Below, piece after piece: positions 15,738-25,048 of a stretch of 64,000 nt of DNA; positions within the stretch are counted from its first letter, which is position 1, and the number at the start of each line of letters is the position of its first letter. Source of the stretch: Oceanobacillus jordanicus (GTDB taxonomy: Bacteria; Bacillota; Bacilli; Bacillales; Amphibacillaceae). Both the position numbers and the translations under genes were made by a program. Under the pieces are notes generated by a model, which did not search any database, was not told the DNA's origin, and saw only the letters and a list, made by a program, of their open reading frames with translations. The stretch spans positions 62,001 through 126,000 of the forward strand of contig NZ_JAIFZM010000003.1 in NCBI RefSeq assembly GCF_022095695.1, written 5' to 3'.

Positions 15738-16541
15738 CTAGCTATTTTCTTCTGCTACAAAGGAGTCGCGTACTCTGTTCCAAAATGGAAATTGACGAAA
15801 TCTTGCGAAGCGGATACGTTCTTCAGCTACCCGACACTGAATGGATTCTACATTAGTGTAATTTGTTGTAAAATGGTCGATTGCAATTAGAAAACTACGA
15901 TCAACGGTTGGTCGTAGAATGCATGGATGGTGTTTCGGCAGGATTAACGGTGAACCAATCGTACGGAAAACACGGTTATTAATAGATGCCATTTCTGTTA
16001 ACTGGATCGCATCGAGTGATGGGTGAATAATAGCACCACCAAGTGCTTTGTTATAAGCCGTACTTCCAGAAGGTGTAGAAATACAAAGGCCATCCCCTCG
16101 GAAGGTCTCAAACCGCTCTCCCTTTATTTCTACATCAAATACAACGGATCCGTCTGCTGTTTTAATCGTCGCCTCATTAAGTGCAAGAAAAGTATCTTTG
16201 CTTTCGCCTGTCTTCGAGCGTATCGTCACTTCTAATAATGGATATTCCACAATCTGAAAAGGAGTTTTAGCAATCTCGATAATCAATTTTTCCACTTCTT
16301 CAGGGACCCAATCTGCGTAAAACCCTAAGTGTCCTGTGTGTATTCCAATAAACGAAGTTTTACTCAATCGATGAATATACCGGTGGAATGCTTCAAGAAA
16401 CGTGCCATCCCCTCCAATAGAGATAACCAACTCAGGTTCTTCCTTATCATATTCTAAATCAAAATCAGTCAAATACTGTTTCATCGTCGCCTTCAGTTTA
16501 TTTGAACGATCATCGCCCTTTGATACGATAACAAACTTCAT
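15738..16541 (-). CDS. nadK: NAD kinase
   Basis: 267 aa, standard length for Firmicutes NadK. The diagnostic [16 protein letters not shown] is near residue 40, with LNEATIK and [18 protein letters not shown] downstream. It phosphorylates NAD+ to NADP+ using ATP or polyphosphate in the cytosol. The gene is co-directional with the (p)ppGpp synthetase upstream (33-nt gap) and pseudouridine synthase downstream, as in B. subtilis yjbM-nadF-yjbO. Start ATG has AGGAGG about 7 nt upstream. Confidence 0.95.
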   Translation of the reverse strand: MKFVIVSKGDDRSNKLKATMKQYLTDFDLEYDKEEPELVISIGGDGTFLEAFHRYIHRLSKTSFIGIHTGHLGFYADWVPEEVEKLIIEIAKTPFQIVEYPLLEVTIRSKTGESKDTFLALNEATIKTADGSVVFDVEIKGERFETFRGDGLCISTPSGSTAYNKALGGAIIHPSLDAIQLTEMASINNRVFRTIGSPLILPKHHPCILRPTVDRSFLIAIDHFTTNYTNVESIQCRVAEERIRFARFRQFPFWNRVRDSFVAEENS

Positions 16542-16573
16542 GTATTCATCCTCCTAATTGAAATCAGGCTTTA

Positions 16574-17182
16574 TTATTTCCGGTGGAACATTCTCTGGGC
16601 TTCCTGCACTTCACTTTTAATTTTAGACATTTCTTCATCTAGCTTAAACGCCGCTTCTGCTGCACGTTGTAATCTTTCTTTTACCTCAGTTGGTATCCTG
16701 CCTTTATACTTATAATTTAGAGAATGCTCATTTGTTGCCCAGAAGTTCATGGCTAATGTTCTAATTTGAATTTCTGCCATAAGAATTTTCCTACCATCAA
16801 TAGTTTCTACAGGATATTCGATTATTAGATGATAGGATCTGTATCCACTATTCTTTTTCTCTGAGACATAATCCTTCTCTTCTATAATCGAAAGGTCATC
16901 GCGGCTTCGGAGCATCTCTACAATGGTATATATGTCATCAACAAACTGACAGACTACTCGTAACCCTGCAATATCCTGTATTTTTTGTTCAATATCAGTC
17001 ATTTTAATCTGTCTACTTTCAGCTTTTTCCAAGATACTTGGAACAGGTTTAACTCTACCTGTAATAAATTCTATTGGTGAATGCCTTGATTCATATTCAA
17101 ACTGTTTTCGTATTCCTTTAAGTTTTACTTTTAATTCCTCTACTACCTGTATATAAGGTGCAAGCAACGCTCCCCAATTCAC
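16574..17182 (-). CDS. relQ: small alarmone synthetase RelQ/SasB (YjbM)
   Basis: 202 aa, a RelA/SpoT synthetase domain without a hydrolase or regulatory domain. Conserved blocks: HSPIEFITGRVKPVPSILEK, QDIAGLRVVCQFVDDIY, NSGYRSYHLIIEYP and EIQIRTLAMNFWATNEHSLN. RelQ transfers pyrophosphate from ATP to GDP or GTP to make (p)ppGpp and acts as a tetramer. GTG 17182 is chosen as start (VNWGALLAPYIQ, aligning with the B. subtilis N-terminus) with AGGTGG upstream. The 182-nt gap to the divergent yjbK holds its promoter. Confidence 0.92.
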   Translation of the reverse strand: MNWGALLAPYIQVVEELKVKLKGIRKQFEYESRHSPIEFITGRVKPVPSILEKAESRQIKMTDIEQKIQDIAGLRVVCQFVDDIYTIVEMLRSRDDLSIIEEKDYVSEKKNSGYRSYHLIIEYPVETIDGRKILMAEIQIRTLAMNFWATNEHSLNYKYKGRIPTEVKERLQRAAEAAFKLDEEMSKIKSEVQEAQRMFHRK

Positions 17183-17268
17183 AATTAACACCACCTGATT
17201 TTCTTCTAAAACGCGCAATAAAGCCGTTTAGCTCTATGTACGAATCGTCAGGATATAATTCCCATCCT

Positions 17269-17297
17269 ATTGTACCATAATCTAACACAATGGCTAA
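17269..17297 (-). promoter_or_regulatory. candidate promoter of relQ-nadK-yjbO
   Basis: On the minus strand TTAGCC, 17-nt spacer, TACAAT. The -10 is good and the -35 poor. It is about 87 nt upstream of the relQ GTG. Confidence 0.4.
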
Positions 17298-17365
17298 TCT
17301 TTGCATATTTGCTTCGCATTAGCCATAATCAATACTAACCAATTTAAAATAATGGAGAGAATAAT

Positions 17366-17944
17366 GTGACACAGGAAATTGAGATTGAATATAAAAATAT
17401 ACTAACAAAAAAAGAATTCGAGTTACTATTAAATATGCTTCCTTTTTCAATAGAAGGTAAAACACAAACAAATTACTATTTTGAAACAAAGGATTTTCGT
17501 TTAAAAGAGAATGGAGCAGCACTGCGAATTAGAGAGAAGCAAGGAGCTTACCAACTTACTTTAAAGGAACCAAATGAGAAGGGATTACTAGAGACGCATG
17601 ACACCTTGTCCGAAGAGGAAGTGGATAAGTGGTTGAGTGGAAAGCCAATAGAAAAAGAGCATACGCAAAAACAGCTAGATAAATGGAATATTACACCATC
17701 TACGCTAACGTACTTTGGTGCCTTGACAACAGTTCGACGAGAAATTCCGTATCGAGATGTTTTACTCGTACTTGATTATAGTACGTATAACGGGCAGGCC
17801 GATTATGAACTAGAGCTTGAAGCACCGTCAGAGGAAGTTGGCAGATCCGTGTTTCAGTCGCTACTTAAACAATTTGCTATACCTGAGCGTAAAACACCTA
17901 ATAAAATACAGAGATTCTTTCAATCCTTGGATACAAAAGAATAG
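17366..17944 (+). CDS. yjbK: CYTH-domain protein YjbK (putative inorganic triphosphatase)
   Basis: 192 aa. The N-terminal EIEIEYKNILTKKEFELLL contains the ExExK signature of the CYTH superfamily. Further conserved charged strands are ALRIREKQGAYQLTLKEP, TVRREIPYRDVLLVLDYSTY and DYELELEAPS, which form the tunnel that binds triphosphate and divalent metal. Members hydrolyse inorganic triphosphate or related compounds; the physiological substrate of YjbK is unclear. GTG start with GGAGAG upstream. Divergent from relQ, as in B. subtilis. Confidence 0.88.
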   Translation: MTQEIEIEYKNILTKKEFELLLNMLPFSIEGKTQTNYYFETKDFRLKENGAALRIREKQGAYQLTLKEPNEKGLLETHDTLSEEEVDKWLSGKPIEKEHTQKQLDKWNITPSTLTYFGALTTVRREIPYRDVLLVLDYSTYNGQADYELELEAPSEEVGRSVFQSLLKQFAIPERKTPNKIQRFFQSLDTKE

Positions 17945-18084
17945 CTTAAAGGCTTCATACAATCAGATTATTTGCCCGCAATCCCTTCCGTTGCTACAAT
18001 ATATACAAACTTTAAATCAAAAGCACTAACACATCTTTTATAGGGATGGTCTAGAAGCTTTTATAATAGCAAGGGGAATTTTCG

Positions 18085-18465
18085 ATGAGAGAGACTGGAA
18101 CAATGTTTGAGGCAATTGGTGGTTATGAGACCATTGAACGACTCGTCAATGCGTTTTATAAGCGTGTCGCCGTTAATACGGAACTTATCCCTATATTCCC
18201 GGAAGATCTGACAGAAACAGCAAGAAAACAAACATTATTTTTAACTCAGTTTTTTGGTGGGCCTTCATTATATTTGGAGGAACGTGGGCATCCTATGCTT
18301 AGAAGAAGGCACTTACCCTTTAAAATAACTCCCAAAAGACGTGATGCCTGGTTAGAATGCATGGCGCAAGCATTAGTCGAAGCTGAAATAGAGGAACCAT
18401 ATCGCACAGCTATATATGAAAAATTAACGATGACTGCTAACCACATGATGAACACACCAGAATAA
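18085..18465 (+). CDS. yjbI: group II truncated haemoglobin YjbI
   Basis: 126 aa, the expected length for trHbO. Key features: [20 protein letters not shown] (A/B helices), [20 protein letters not shown], and [16 protein letters not shown] with the proximal His of helix F. TrHbO proteins bind O2 or NO with haem; YjbI has been proposed to have peroxidase-like or redox roles and sits beside yjbH in many Firmicutes. The ATG at 18085 has AAGGGG upstream; an internal Met (18103) is an alternative. The next gene starts 17 nt after the stop. Confidence 0.9.
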   Translation: MRETGTMFEAIGGYETIERLVNAFYKRVAVNTELIPIFPEDLTETARKQTLFLTQFFGGPSLYLEERGHPMLRRRHLPFKITPKRRDAWLECMAQALVEAEIEEPYRTAIYEKLTMTANHMMNTPE

Positions 18466-18482
18466 CAGAAAGGAGAATCGAT

Positions 18483-19379
18483 GTGAGCTGGAATCAAACA
18501 GAGCTAAGCTCAACACATGCCAACACATCGGGAAATTACAGCTTTTTTGATGTTCTGCAAAAACCAATTGAGATGTATGTTTTCGTTGACCCTCTTTGTC
18601 CAGAATGCTGGGCGCTGGAGCCCTATATAAAAAAGCTTTCTATTGAATACGGTCGTTTTTTCACTGTTCGTCCTATCGTAAGTGGCCATATCAACACGTT
18701 AAATAGAGATCAATTTGATAAACCGAAACGACTAAGAGATATATGGGAAAAAACTGCGAAACGAACAGGAATGAGCTGTGACGGGGATTTATGGATCGAT
18801 AACCCGGTCACATCGCCTTGGCTTGCTTCCATTGCTATTAAAGCAGCGGAACTGCAAGGAAAAAAGGCTGGAAGACAATTTCTACGTAAAATCCAAGAAG
18901 AAGCATTTTTAAATAAACAGAACATTTCAGATGAATCGGTACTCCTGAAATGTGCAGAAAGAGCGAATTTAGATACAGCAGAATTCCAAAGTGACTTATA
19001 CTCCTCTTCTGCAAAGAAAGCATTTCAATGTGACCTTAAGTTAACCCAAGAAATGGAAGTTGACTATATCCCAACGATCGTTTTCTTTAATCAAATGGTA
19101 GAAGAACAAGGTATTAAGGTTTCTGGGCTCTATCCTTATGAAATTTATGTACGTGTATTACAAGAAATTTTACGCATTCATCCTATTCCATCAGAGAAGC
19201 CATCACTTGAAGATTTTCTAGCACACTATAATATCGTTGGTAGCAAGGAAATCTCTGTTGTATATGACTGGAGTCAAGCACAAACAGAAAAAGAAATGAA
19301 AAAACTGCAGTTGAAACAAATTGTAGAAAGAATTCCTGTTAAGTACGGTTCTTTTTGGAAATATATTGGTAAACGATAA
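18483..19379 (+). CDS. spxH: ClpXP adaptor SpxH (YjbH), DsbA-like
   Basis: 298 aa. A thioredoxin/DsbA-like fold carries the CxxC pair C39-P-E-C42 ([13 protein letters not shown]). The long C-terminal segment ends in KYIGKR. SpxH binds Spx and delivers it to ClpXP for degradation; disulphide stress or aggregation of SpxH stabilises Spx. B. subtilis YjbH has a His/Cys-rich N-terminus, whereas here it is Ser/Thr/Asn-rich ([10 protein letters not shown]). GTG start with AAAGGAG upstream; co-transcribed with yjbI. Its client gene spx is present at 24300-24695. Confidence 0.9.
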   Translation: MSWNQTELSSTHANTSGNYSFFDVLQKPIEMYVFVDPLCPECWALEPYIKKLSIEYGRFFTVRPIVSGHINTLNRDQFDKPKRLRDIWEKTAKRTGMSCDGDLWIDNPVTSPWLASIAIKAAELQGKKAGRQFLRKIQEEAFLNKQNISDESVLLKCAERANLDTAEFQSDLYSSSAKKAFQCDLKLTQEMEVDYIPTIVFFNQMVEEQGIKVSGLYPYEIYVRVLQEILRIHPIPSEKPSLEDFLAHYNIVGSKEISVVYDWSQAQTEKEMKKLQLKQIVERIPVKYGSFWKYIGKR

Positions 19380-19384
19380 AGACT

Positions 19385-19411
19385 TAAGCCTTTTAGAAGG
19401 CTTATTTTTTT
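19385..19411 (+). terminator. intrinsic terminator of yjbI-spxH
   Basis: TAAGCC/GGCTTA hairpin followed by TTTTTTT, 6 nt after the spxH stop codon. Confidence 0.75.
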
Positions 19412-19470
19412 ATGTATGATTAGATCCTCTCTCCTTCCCTTTTATACAGGATGGGGGGGCTTTATAAAAA

Positions 19471-19502
19471 TAGAGGATATACGGGGCAGCGTATATCCTC
19501 TA
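19471..19502. other. 13-bp perfect stem-loop in the spxH-pepF gap
   Basis: TAGAGGATATACG (19471-19483) and CGTATATCCTCTA (19490-19502) form a perfect 13-bp stem with a 6-nt loop, followed by TATCTCTCTTT. It may be a second terminator or a small RNA 3' end. The rest of the 19412-19729 gap shows only a weak AAACAAA/TTTGTTT dyad (~19554-19578) and no convincing gene. Confidence 0.4.
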
Positions 19503-19729
19503 TATCTCTCTTTGTATAAATAAACAAAGGGGGATGGGAGAAAGTTTCATGATTCAAACAAAGGGGTTTTGTTTGTTCTCATCTTACAAACTAACTATAC
19601 CAAGTTTGCTCTTATGTTTCAATAAGTATGTTCACATTTTCACAGAAGTGTCACACTTCTAAATTACGTCTAAAAAACATAAGCATTATCATATGCAAAC
19701 AAAATAAAAATGTGATAGGAGGACCTTCT

Positions 19730-19906
19730 GTGCAAGGCTTATTTCCCTTTTTTTTCCTTGTCCTGACCGTGTTCGCGTTCTTTTTAAACATCCTCGGTTT
19801 AATGGACGTCATCCCACTTTACCTTACATTACCAATCTTATTTATTTGCATCTATTTAACCGTTTATTCATTCACAAATAAAAAGGTTTATCGCGGGATG
19901 AGATAG
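19730..19906 (+). CDS. small membrane protein, 58 aa
   Basis: GTG at 19730 has a strong AGGAGG 7 nt upstream. The protein has two predicted membrane helices (GLFPFFFLVLTVFAFFLNIL, then IPLYLTLPILFICIYLTVY) and a short basic C-terminal tail. Function unknown. In B. subtilis a small gene, yizD, lies at the same place between yjbH and pepF; I cannot confirm homology. A terminator shared with convergent pepF follows. Confidence 0.6.
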   Translation: MQGLFPFFFLVLTVFAFFLNILGLMDVIPLYLTLPILFICIYLTVYSFTNKKVYRGMR

Positions 19907-19943
19907 CAAAACAGGATGATCATTTGACCATCCTGTTTTTTGT
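19907..19943. terminator. bidirectional terminator between the small membrane gene and pepF
   Basis: AACAGGATG/CATCCTGTT stem followed by TTTTTG on the plus strand, with an A-rich left flank. Confidence 0.75.
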
Positions 19944-19947
19944 TTGT

Positions 19948-21765
19948 TTAATTTTGTTGAGATAATAGTTCTTCCATTTCATTCAGCTTTTCTTCAAAGA
20001 CATCTAGCGCATCTAAAATAGGTTGTTTAGATGTCATATCCACCCCTGCCTGTTTTAAGACTTCGATTGGGTAATCACTACTTCCAGCTTTCAAGAAGTT
20101 AAGATAGCGATCCACTGACCCGTCTTCTTTAGCAAGGATTTTGTTGGCAAGTGCTGTAGCTGCAGAATAGCCTGTAGCATATTGGTACACATAATAATTG
20201 TAGTAGAAATGCGGAATACGGGCCCACTCAAGTCCGATCTCCTCGTCAGATACAACTGCATCTCCAAAATATTTTCTATTTAGCTCATAATAAAGCTCTG
20301 TTAGTCTCTCAGCTGTCAACGCTTCCCCATTTTGCATCCGCACATGGATATCATGCTCAAATTCTGCAAACATTGTTTGACGGAAAACTGTTCCACGGAA
20401 TCCTTCCAGAAAATGATTTAACAGGTATAGTTTTTCCTTTTCATCTTCTGTTGTTTTTAGTAAATGATCATTAAGTAATGCTTCATTACATGTAGAAGCA
20501 ACTTCTGCAACAAAGATGGAATAATTACCGTAACGGTACGGTTGATTCTTTCTTGTATAATAACTATGCACAGAATGACCGAGTTCATGCGCAAGTGTAA
20601 ACATATTGTTCACATTGTCCTGCCAGTTCAACAGAATATACGGATTTGTACCATAAGCTCCTGAAGAGTATGCACCGCTACGTTTACCTTTATTTTCTTC
20701 TACGTCAATCCAACGGTTCTCATAGCCTTCTTTAACAATGTTAAGGTATTCTTCTCCGAGTGGCTCTAATCCTTCTAAAACGACTTTCTGAGCCTTTTCG
20801 TATGGAATTTCCATGTCGACATCTTGCACAAGCGGTGTAAAGAGGTCATACATATGCAATTCATCCAATTTCATTACCTTTTTGCGAAGTGCAGCATAAC
20901 GATGTAACAATGGTAGCTTTTCGTTTACAGCTTCCACAAGATTGTCATATACCTGCTCAGGAATATTGTTATTGTCCAATGCAGCTTCTCTTGCAGAGTT
21001 ATAGTTGCGCACTTTTGCATAAAAGTTATCCTTTTTAACGTTACCATTTAATGTGGAGGCGAAAGTGTTTTTAAACTCACCATACTTTCCGTACATTGCT
21101 TTAAATGCTTCTTCACGGACGCGTTGATCTTTAGATTCAAGAAAACTAATATAGCGACCATGGGTTAGCTCGACTTCCTCCCCTGATTCATTTTTAATAC
21201 GAGGGAATGTCAAATCAGCATTATTTAGCATACCAAATGTCTGAGAAGCACTAGACATCGGCTCTGAAGCCTCAGCTAGCAATGCCTCTTCCTTTTGACT
21301 TAGAACATGAGGACGTTGTCTTGTAATCTCATCAAGTGTTTTCTTATAAGCCTGCAAACCTTGATTTTCCTTGAGAAAAGCCTCGACCTTTCCTTCTTCC
21401 ATAGCCAAAATTTCTGGTACAACAAAGCTCATCTCACTTGAAGCTTGTGTCAATACATTTTCCGCTTTTGCGTTTAAACCCTGATACCATGAGTTAGTTG
21501 TATCCTCATCGTAACGCATATGCGCATATGTATAAAGCTTACCAAGACGTTGAGATAATTTGTCCTGTAGCTGTAGCATGTTGTACAAACTGTCAGCAGA
21601 ATCAGATAATTTACCCTGGAACTCTGCTATTTGTGGAATATCCTTTTGTAGTTGCGCCAATTCTTCGTCCCATGCCTGATCGGTTTCAAAAATGTCTTCC
21701 AGTTTCCAGGTCAAATATACAGGAAGTTCATTACGTTTTGGTAACTCTTTTGTCGATTTAGCCAC
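19948..21765 (-). CDS. pepF: oligoendopeptidase F
   Basis: 605 aa, the full M3-family size. The zinc motif LAHELGHSVHSYY (HExxH) lies about two thirds along and is followed by the third ligand Glu in SIFVAEVASTCNEALL. N-terminal helical lobe as in PepF1. It cleaves peptides of roughly 7-17 residues in the cytosol. In B. subtilis PepF (YjbG) overexpression inhibits sporulation by degrading PhrA. Ribosome binding site AGGAGG upstream of the ATG. Gene order coiA-pepF is conserved. Confidence 0.93.
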   Translation of the reverse strand: MAKSTKELPKRNELPVYLTWKLEDIFETDQAWDEELAQLQKDIPQIAEFQGKLSDSADSLYNMLQLQDKLSQRLGKLYTYAHMRYDEDTTNSWYQGLNAKAENVLTQASSEMSFVVPEILAMEEGKVEAFLKENQGLQAYKKTLDEITRQRPHVLSQKEEALLAEASEPMSSASQTFGMLNNADLTFPRIKNESGEEVELTHGRYISFLESKDQRVREEAFKAMYGKYGEFKNTFASTLNGNVKKDNFYAKVRNYNSAREAALDNNNIPEQVYDNLVEAVNEKLPLLHRYAALRKKVMKLDELHMYDLFTPLVQDVDMEIPYEKAQKVVLEGLEPLGEEYLNIVKEGYENRWIDVEENKGKRSGAYSSGAYGTNPYILLNWQDNVNNMFTLAHELGHSVHSYYTRKNQPYRYGNYSIFVAEVASTCNEALLNDHLLKTTEDEKEKLYLLNHFLEGFRGTVFRQTMFAEFEHDIHVRMQNGEALTAERLTELYYELNRKYFGDAVVSDEEIGLEWARIPHFYYNYYVYQYATGYSAATALANKILAKEDGSVDRYLNFLKAGSSDYPIEVLKQAGVDMTSKQPILDALDVFEEKLNEMEELLSQQN

Positions 21766-21900
21766 TAATATTCCTCCTTTTTTCTCTTTAACTAGTTCTT
21801 ACAATTCAATGTAGGAGCCCTGATTATAAACCCACTATAATTAGTATATCGAATTCAAGCGGAATAATGCTCGTATTTTGCTTAGGGTCCCGAAATTATT

Positions 21901-23076
21901 TCACCAAATTTTACTTAAGAATTGTAGAGTCAATTCATTATCCGCCTTGATAGCGTCTTCCACAGAGGAAAAATAGGATATGGGGCTGAGCTTCTGGTAT
22001 TGGTTAGAAGTCATTTCGCAAAAGTATCCGAGCTGACAAAGGAGCTGCATATACTCTGCAATGGGATTTGAGAAGTGTTTTATGAGCGGAAAGATACCTC
22101 GAGGATGTTGGACCTGTCTTAGCACAGCATTGAGTCTATTAAGAGAAATTGTTCCACCGATCGGTAAAGGAGACAGTACCTCGATCACGAGCTTACTCTG
22201 CCATTTCCAAAGAGGCTGCCTCATAAAATGCTGAGAAGGCACTGGGATGTGGACGATAGTGGGTAGAAAATCACGATGTAGGCCTTTTTCATAGAGCCAT
22301 TTATGCCATTTCGACTCTGAACCGAACTGCCTTATTGGACTTATCCTGAAACGCGCTTTCTCTTTTTTCCATAACCTCCACAGTGTTTGTCTCTCGAAGT
22401 TACGAAAATGAAATAGTTCAGGAAACTGTATGGCCTGAAGCATACGAATTTGAATTAATCCAAAAGCAAGGCCGTTACCTATACTATATATGTCCATTAA
22501 GTTGATAAGTTGAATTGTATGTGGACAAAAGAAGTAAATAATCGGTGGGGTTGCCGCGGTAAATTGGTGTATAAATAGCTGTAGGAAAGCATCCAGTTTA
22601 AAACCGTTTGTTGATTTTCGTTTTAGTAGCTGCTCCCCCATAATCCAAATTGGGGTAATTCCTGCTTGTTTATAGCCGTTATTACGTTTAATGATAACTT
22701 CTGGCGGAATTCGAGCACATTGAAATTCAATCGCAATCATTTTATTGCCGGCCGTCAATAAAATATCCGGACGTTGCTGAATTTCTGGTAAATAGGCTTC
22801 TAATTTCACTTGTAACTGTTGGGCCTTCAACCATTGATATAGCAGAAGTTTTCCTTGTTCATGATAGGCACTTTCTCCATTCTCTGAAGTAATACAGGCA
22901 TCAGCATGATGGTGGGCAAAATGGGGTATTAATTTTTTACCGGCCTTTGCGATTACCCTGCTTCCACATACAGGACAAGTAAATGTCTGCTTCTCTAATT
23001 TAAGTTGCTTGAGCTCAGCCGATGTCAGGATGGCAAGTGTGATGAGCTCTCCCCCACTTGATTTAGCCTGAAGCAT
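21901..23076 (-). CDS. coiA: competence protein CoiA
   Basis: 391 aa. N-terminal zinc-ribbon-like segment (FTCPVCGSRVIAKAGKKLIP then HFAHHHADAC), then a predicted nuclease core with QRPDILL and AIEFQCARIPP (D...ExQ, restriction-endonuclease-like). CoiA promotes recombination of incoming DNA during transformation. Start at ATG 23076 is preferred: AGGAGGTGATT lies 6 nt upstream, whereas the longer frame from 23106 lacks a site. The C-terminal third is poorly conserved. Neighbours mecA and pepF match B. subtilis. Confidence 0.88.
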   Translation of the reverse strand: MLQAKSSGGELITLAILTSAELKQLKLEKQTFTCPVCGSRVIAKAGKKLIPHFAHHHADACITSENGESAYHEQGKLLLYQWLKAQQLQVKLEAYLPEIQQRPDILLTAGNKMIAIEFQCARIPPEVIIKRNNGYKQAGITPIWIMGEQLLKRKSTNGFKLDAFLQLFIHQFTAATPPIIYFFCPHTIQLINLMDIYSIGNGLAFGLIQIRMLQAIQFPELFHFRNFERQTLWRLWKKEKARFRISPIRQFGSESKWHKWLYEKGLHRDFLPTIVHIPVPSQHFMRQPLWKWQSKLVIEVLSPLPIGGTISLNRLNAVLRQVQHPRGIFPLIKHFSNPIAEYMQLLCQLGYFCEMTSNQYQKLSPISYFSSVEDAIKADNELTLQFLSKIW

Positions 23077-23187
23077 CCGATAAATCACCTCCTCACCATC
23101 CTTCATTCGACATTAACGGAGTAATTCCTTCTTTAAATAATAGAAATATTCACTACTGCCATAAGGATGCTAATGAAAGTACGTAAC

Positions 23188-23217
23188 AAAAAAAGACACT
23201 CTAATTACAGAGTGTCT
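23188..23217 (-). terminator. intrinsic terminator of mecA
   Basis: AGACACTCT/AGAGTGTCT stem overlapping the mecA stop codon. On the minus strand it is followed by TTTTTTTG. Confidence 0.8.
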
Positions 23218-23923
23218 ATGCTTTGGCTGGAAAATACTTACGTACTTGCTCAAACGTTTTTTCTTCAAATATTCTCTTACCGTATTCTTCAAGGAGATGG
23301 ATTGTTAGTTCCGAATCTTTTCCAAATTCGAATACCTGACTGATAATATCCTCCTGTGCATTCTCATCTAATAAATCTTGTGAGAATTCAAGATAGAGAT
23401 AGTAGTCATTATCAAAGTGATAAAGCGTTTCTTCAGCACTTCCTTCAAAGTTCTCAAAATAGTGACTTAGTTGTATAACATCTTCAAAGTCCTTGAATTT
23501 GACGATAATCCATAGGTTAGCTGCTTCTAGCTCTTCATTGCCTTCTTCTTCAGTTGTTTCGTCGTCTAGTTCATTCGTTTTACCAAACTTTTCTTCAAGC
23601 ATGTTTTCAATGTTTTTATTTACTGAGAAACCGGAAGTATTGCCATCTTCTTCAGAAAGCTGAATGCTTTCCCCATTTTTAGATATATTCGCATTCGTTA
23701 CAATAATTTCAAGGCCTTTTTCCAATGCTTGGACTTGAATCCATAATGGACCTTCCACATTGAAACCTTCTTTATAATTTACCTCATCCATCATCTGCCA
23801 AAAGAGCTGTTCACTGCGCTCACGGTTATACCAAATTTCTTCTCTTTCGAAACCACGGTCTTCAATGTCCATGTAAGAAATATAAAATTTCACCGTATTC
23901 TCATTAATTCTTTCTATTTCCAT
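23216..23923 (-). CDS. mecA: ClpC adaptor protein MecA
   Basis: 235 aa, with an N-terminal substrate-binding domain (MEIERINENTVKFYISYMDI), an acidic linker (DDETTEEEGNEELEA) and a C-terminal ClpC-binding domain (WIIVKFKDFEDVIQLSHYFE, then FEQVRKYFPA). MecA activates the ClpC ATPase and delivers clients such as ComK and Spo0A-related factors for ClpCP proteolysis. The 220-nt leader contains two promoter-like sequences and a four-codon frame. spx lies directly upstream on the same strand, separated by a terminator. Confidence 0.93.
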   Translation of the reverse strand: MEIERINENTVKFYISYMDIEDRGFEREEIWYNRERSEQLFWQMMDEVNYKEGFNVEGPLWIQVQALEKGLEIIVTNANISKNGESIQLSEEDGNTSGFSVNKNIENMLEEKFGKTNELDDETTEEEGNEELEAANLWIIVKFKDFEDVIQLSHYFENFEGSAEETLYHFDNDYYLYLEFSQDLLDENAQEDIISQVFEFGKDSELTIHLLEEYGKRIFEEKTFEQVRKYFPAKA

Positions 23924-24085
23924 CGATAGTTCTCTCCCTTCTGGTCATAGTTTATAGGTGGAAGAGATAGCTTCACCTTAATCTATATAAATAAACCCTG
24001 TATTTCTATTACCCAAAATAGCCTGTCTCTAACCATTAGCTAATTAGCATATTCTCCTTATATGGAAGGATGATTTCCTACTCTC

Positions 24086-24114
24086 ATTGTATGATACTAC
24101 ATAAGTATTTGGAA
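24086..24114 (-). promoter_or_regulatory. second candidate promoter of mecA (P2)
   Basis: On the minus strand TTCCAA (24114-24109), 17-nt spacer, TACAAT (24091-24086). Between it and mecA lies a Shine-Dalgarno followed by the four-codon frame ATG CTA ATT AGC TAA near 24040-24060. Confidence 0.4.
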
Positions 24115-24151
24115 ATTAATATGCCTATATATTATAAATAGTTAGTAACAT

Positions 24152-24180
24152 ATTCTAAACTATTTCCCCTAATTTGTCAC
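24152..24180 (-). promoter_or_regulatory. upstream promoter of mecA (P1)
   Basis: On the minus strand GTGACA (24180-24175), 17-nt spacer, TAGAAT (24157-24152). The transcript would have a leader of about 220 nt. Confidence 0.5.
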
Positions 24181-24242
24181 GATGAATTTTTTGACAATAT
24201 TATAACGTTTTCAAAATAGCACCAAAAAACCTGCACACCATG

Positions 24243-24279
24243 AAAAACGCGGATCATTTAAAATGAACCGCGTTTTTAT
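24243..24279. terminator. bidirectional terminator after spx
   Basis: AAAAACGCGG (24243-24252) pairs with CCGCGTTTTT (24268-24277), with an inner TCATTT/ATGA pairing. It separates spx from mecA. Confidence 0.8.
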
Positions 24280-24299
24280 TATTCATTTTTATTTTACGA

Positions 24300-24695
24300 T
24301 TAGTTTACCATGCGTTGCGCTTCACGTAACTGGAATGTGCGCACTGTTCTTGGTAAGAATCTGCGAATCTCATCTTCGTTATACCCAACTTGCAGACGCT
24401 TTTCATCTAAGATTATTGGTCTTCTCAATAATCCAGGGTTTTTCTGGATCAAATTAAACAGATCCTTCATTGGTAATTGATCAATATTAACGTCCAATTT
24501 TTGAAAGACTTTTGACCGTGTTGATATGATCTCATCAGTTCCATCTTCCGTCATACGTAAAATTTCCTTGATTTCATCCAGTGATAATGGCTCGGAAAAT
24601 ATGTTACGTTCCGTAAACGGGATATCATGTTCTTCTAACCATGCTTTTGCTTTTCTGCAAGATGTACAACTTGGTGAGGTATAAAGTGTTACCAT
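24300..24695 (-). CDS. spx: redox-responsive transcription regulator Spx
   Basis: 131 aa, identical in length to B. subtilis Spx. The redox switch C10-T-S-C13 ([15 protein letters not shown]) and ArsC-like fold are present, with [20 protein letters not shown] near the C-terminus. Spx binds the RNA polymerase alpha C-terminal domain, activating thiol-stress genes and repressing others; SpxH-ClpXP degrades it. ATG 24695 is chosen because GGAGTG lies 8-9 nt upstream. A TATAAT (24793-24798, minus) lies about 100 nt upstream but its -35 is weak. The B. subtilis upstream partner yjbC is displaced by the glnK-amtB insertion. Confidence 0.95.
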   Translation of the reverse strand: MVTLYTSPSCTSCRKAKAWLEEHDIPFTERNIFSEPLSLDEIKEILRMTEDGTDEIISTRSKVFQKLDVNIDQLPMKDLFNLIQKNPGLLRRPIILDEKRLQVGYNEDEIRRFLPRTVRTFQLREAQRMVN

Positions 24696-25001
24696 ATAAA
24701 ACTTCACTCCTCATTCTAAAGTGGGTTGAATTCATTTCATAACATTGAACAACTTATTAAATTAAAATAAGTTTAATTAACCCTTTATGTAAATTATACT
24801 ACATTTGTCAAGCGAAAGGTAGAGGGTATACGAGAAAATAGGGTTTTTTTATAAAATGTTCATGAAATGTTTTTAATTCGTTACTTGTAAGGTACCCCAA
24901 AACATTTTCAAATAAACCACTTACATGAAAAAATTCTCAATTCGCTTATAAACCGTGTAAACGATTACTTTTAAATATTCAAAAAACTTATGGAAAAGTA
25001 C

Positions 25002-25030
25002 TTGCATTTTGCCTTGTTTCCTTTTATGAT
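25002..25030 (+). promoter_or_regulatory. sigma-A promoter of glnK-amtB
   Basis: TTGCAT (25002-25007), 17-nt spacer, TATGAT (25025-25030). The rest of the 396-nt spx-glnK gap is AT-rich with no gene visible. Confidence 0.6.
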
Positions 25031-25048
25031 AATTAACATAACTTGCTG

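Noticed and set aside
17118-17306. 62-codon frame on the minus strand beginning MQRLAIVLDYGT upstream of relQ
   Set aside because: It overlaps the relQ start region, has no Shine-Dalgarno and covers the promoter (TACAAT at 17274-17269). Treated as chance open frame.
19548-19661. 37-codon frame MIQTKGFCLFSSYK upstream of the small membrane protein
   Set aside because: A GGGAG lies upstream, but the frame contains a long dyad and no recognisable protein features; too weak to call.
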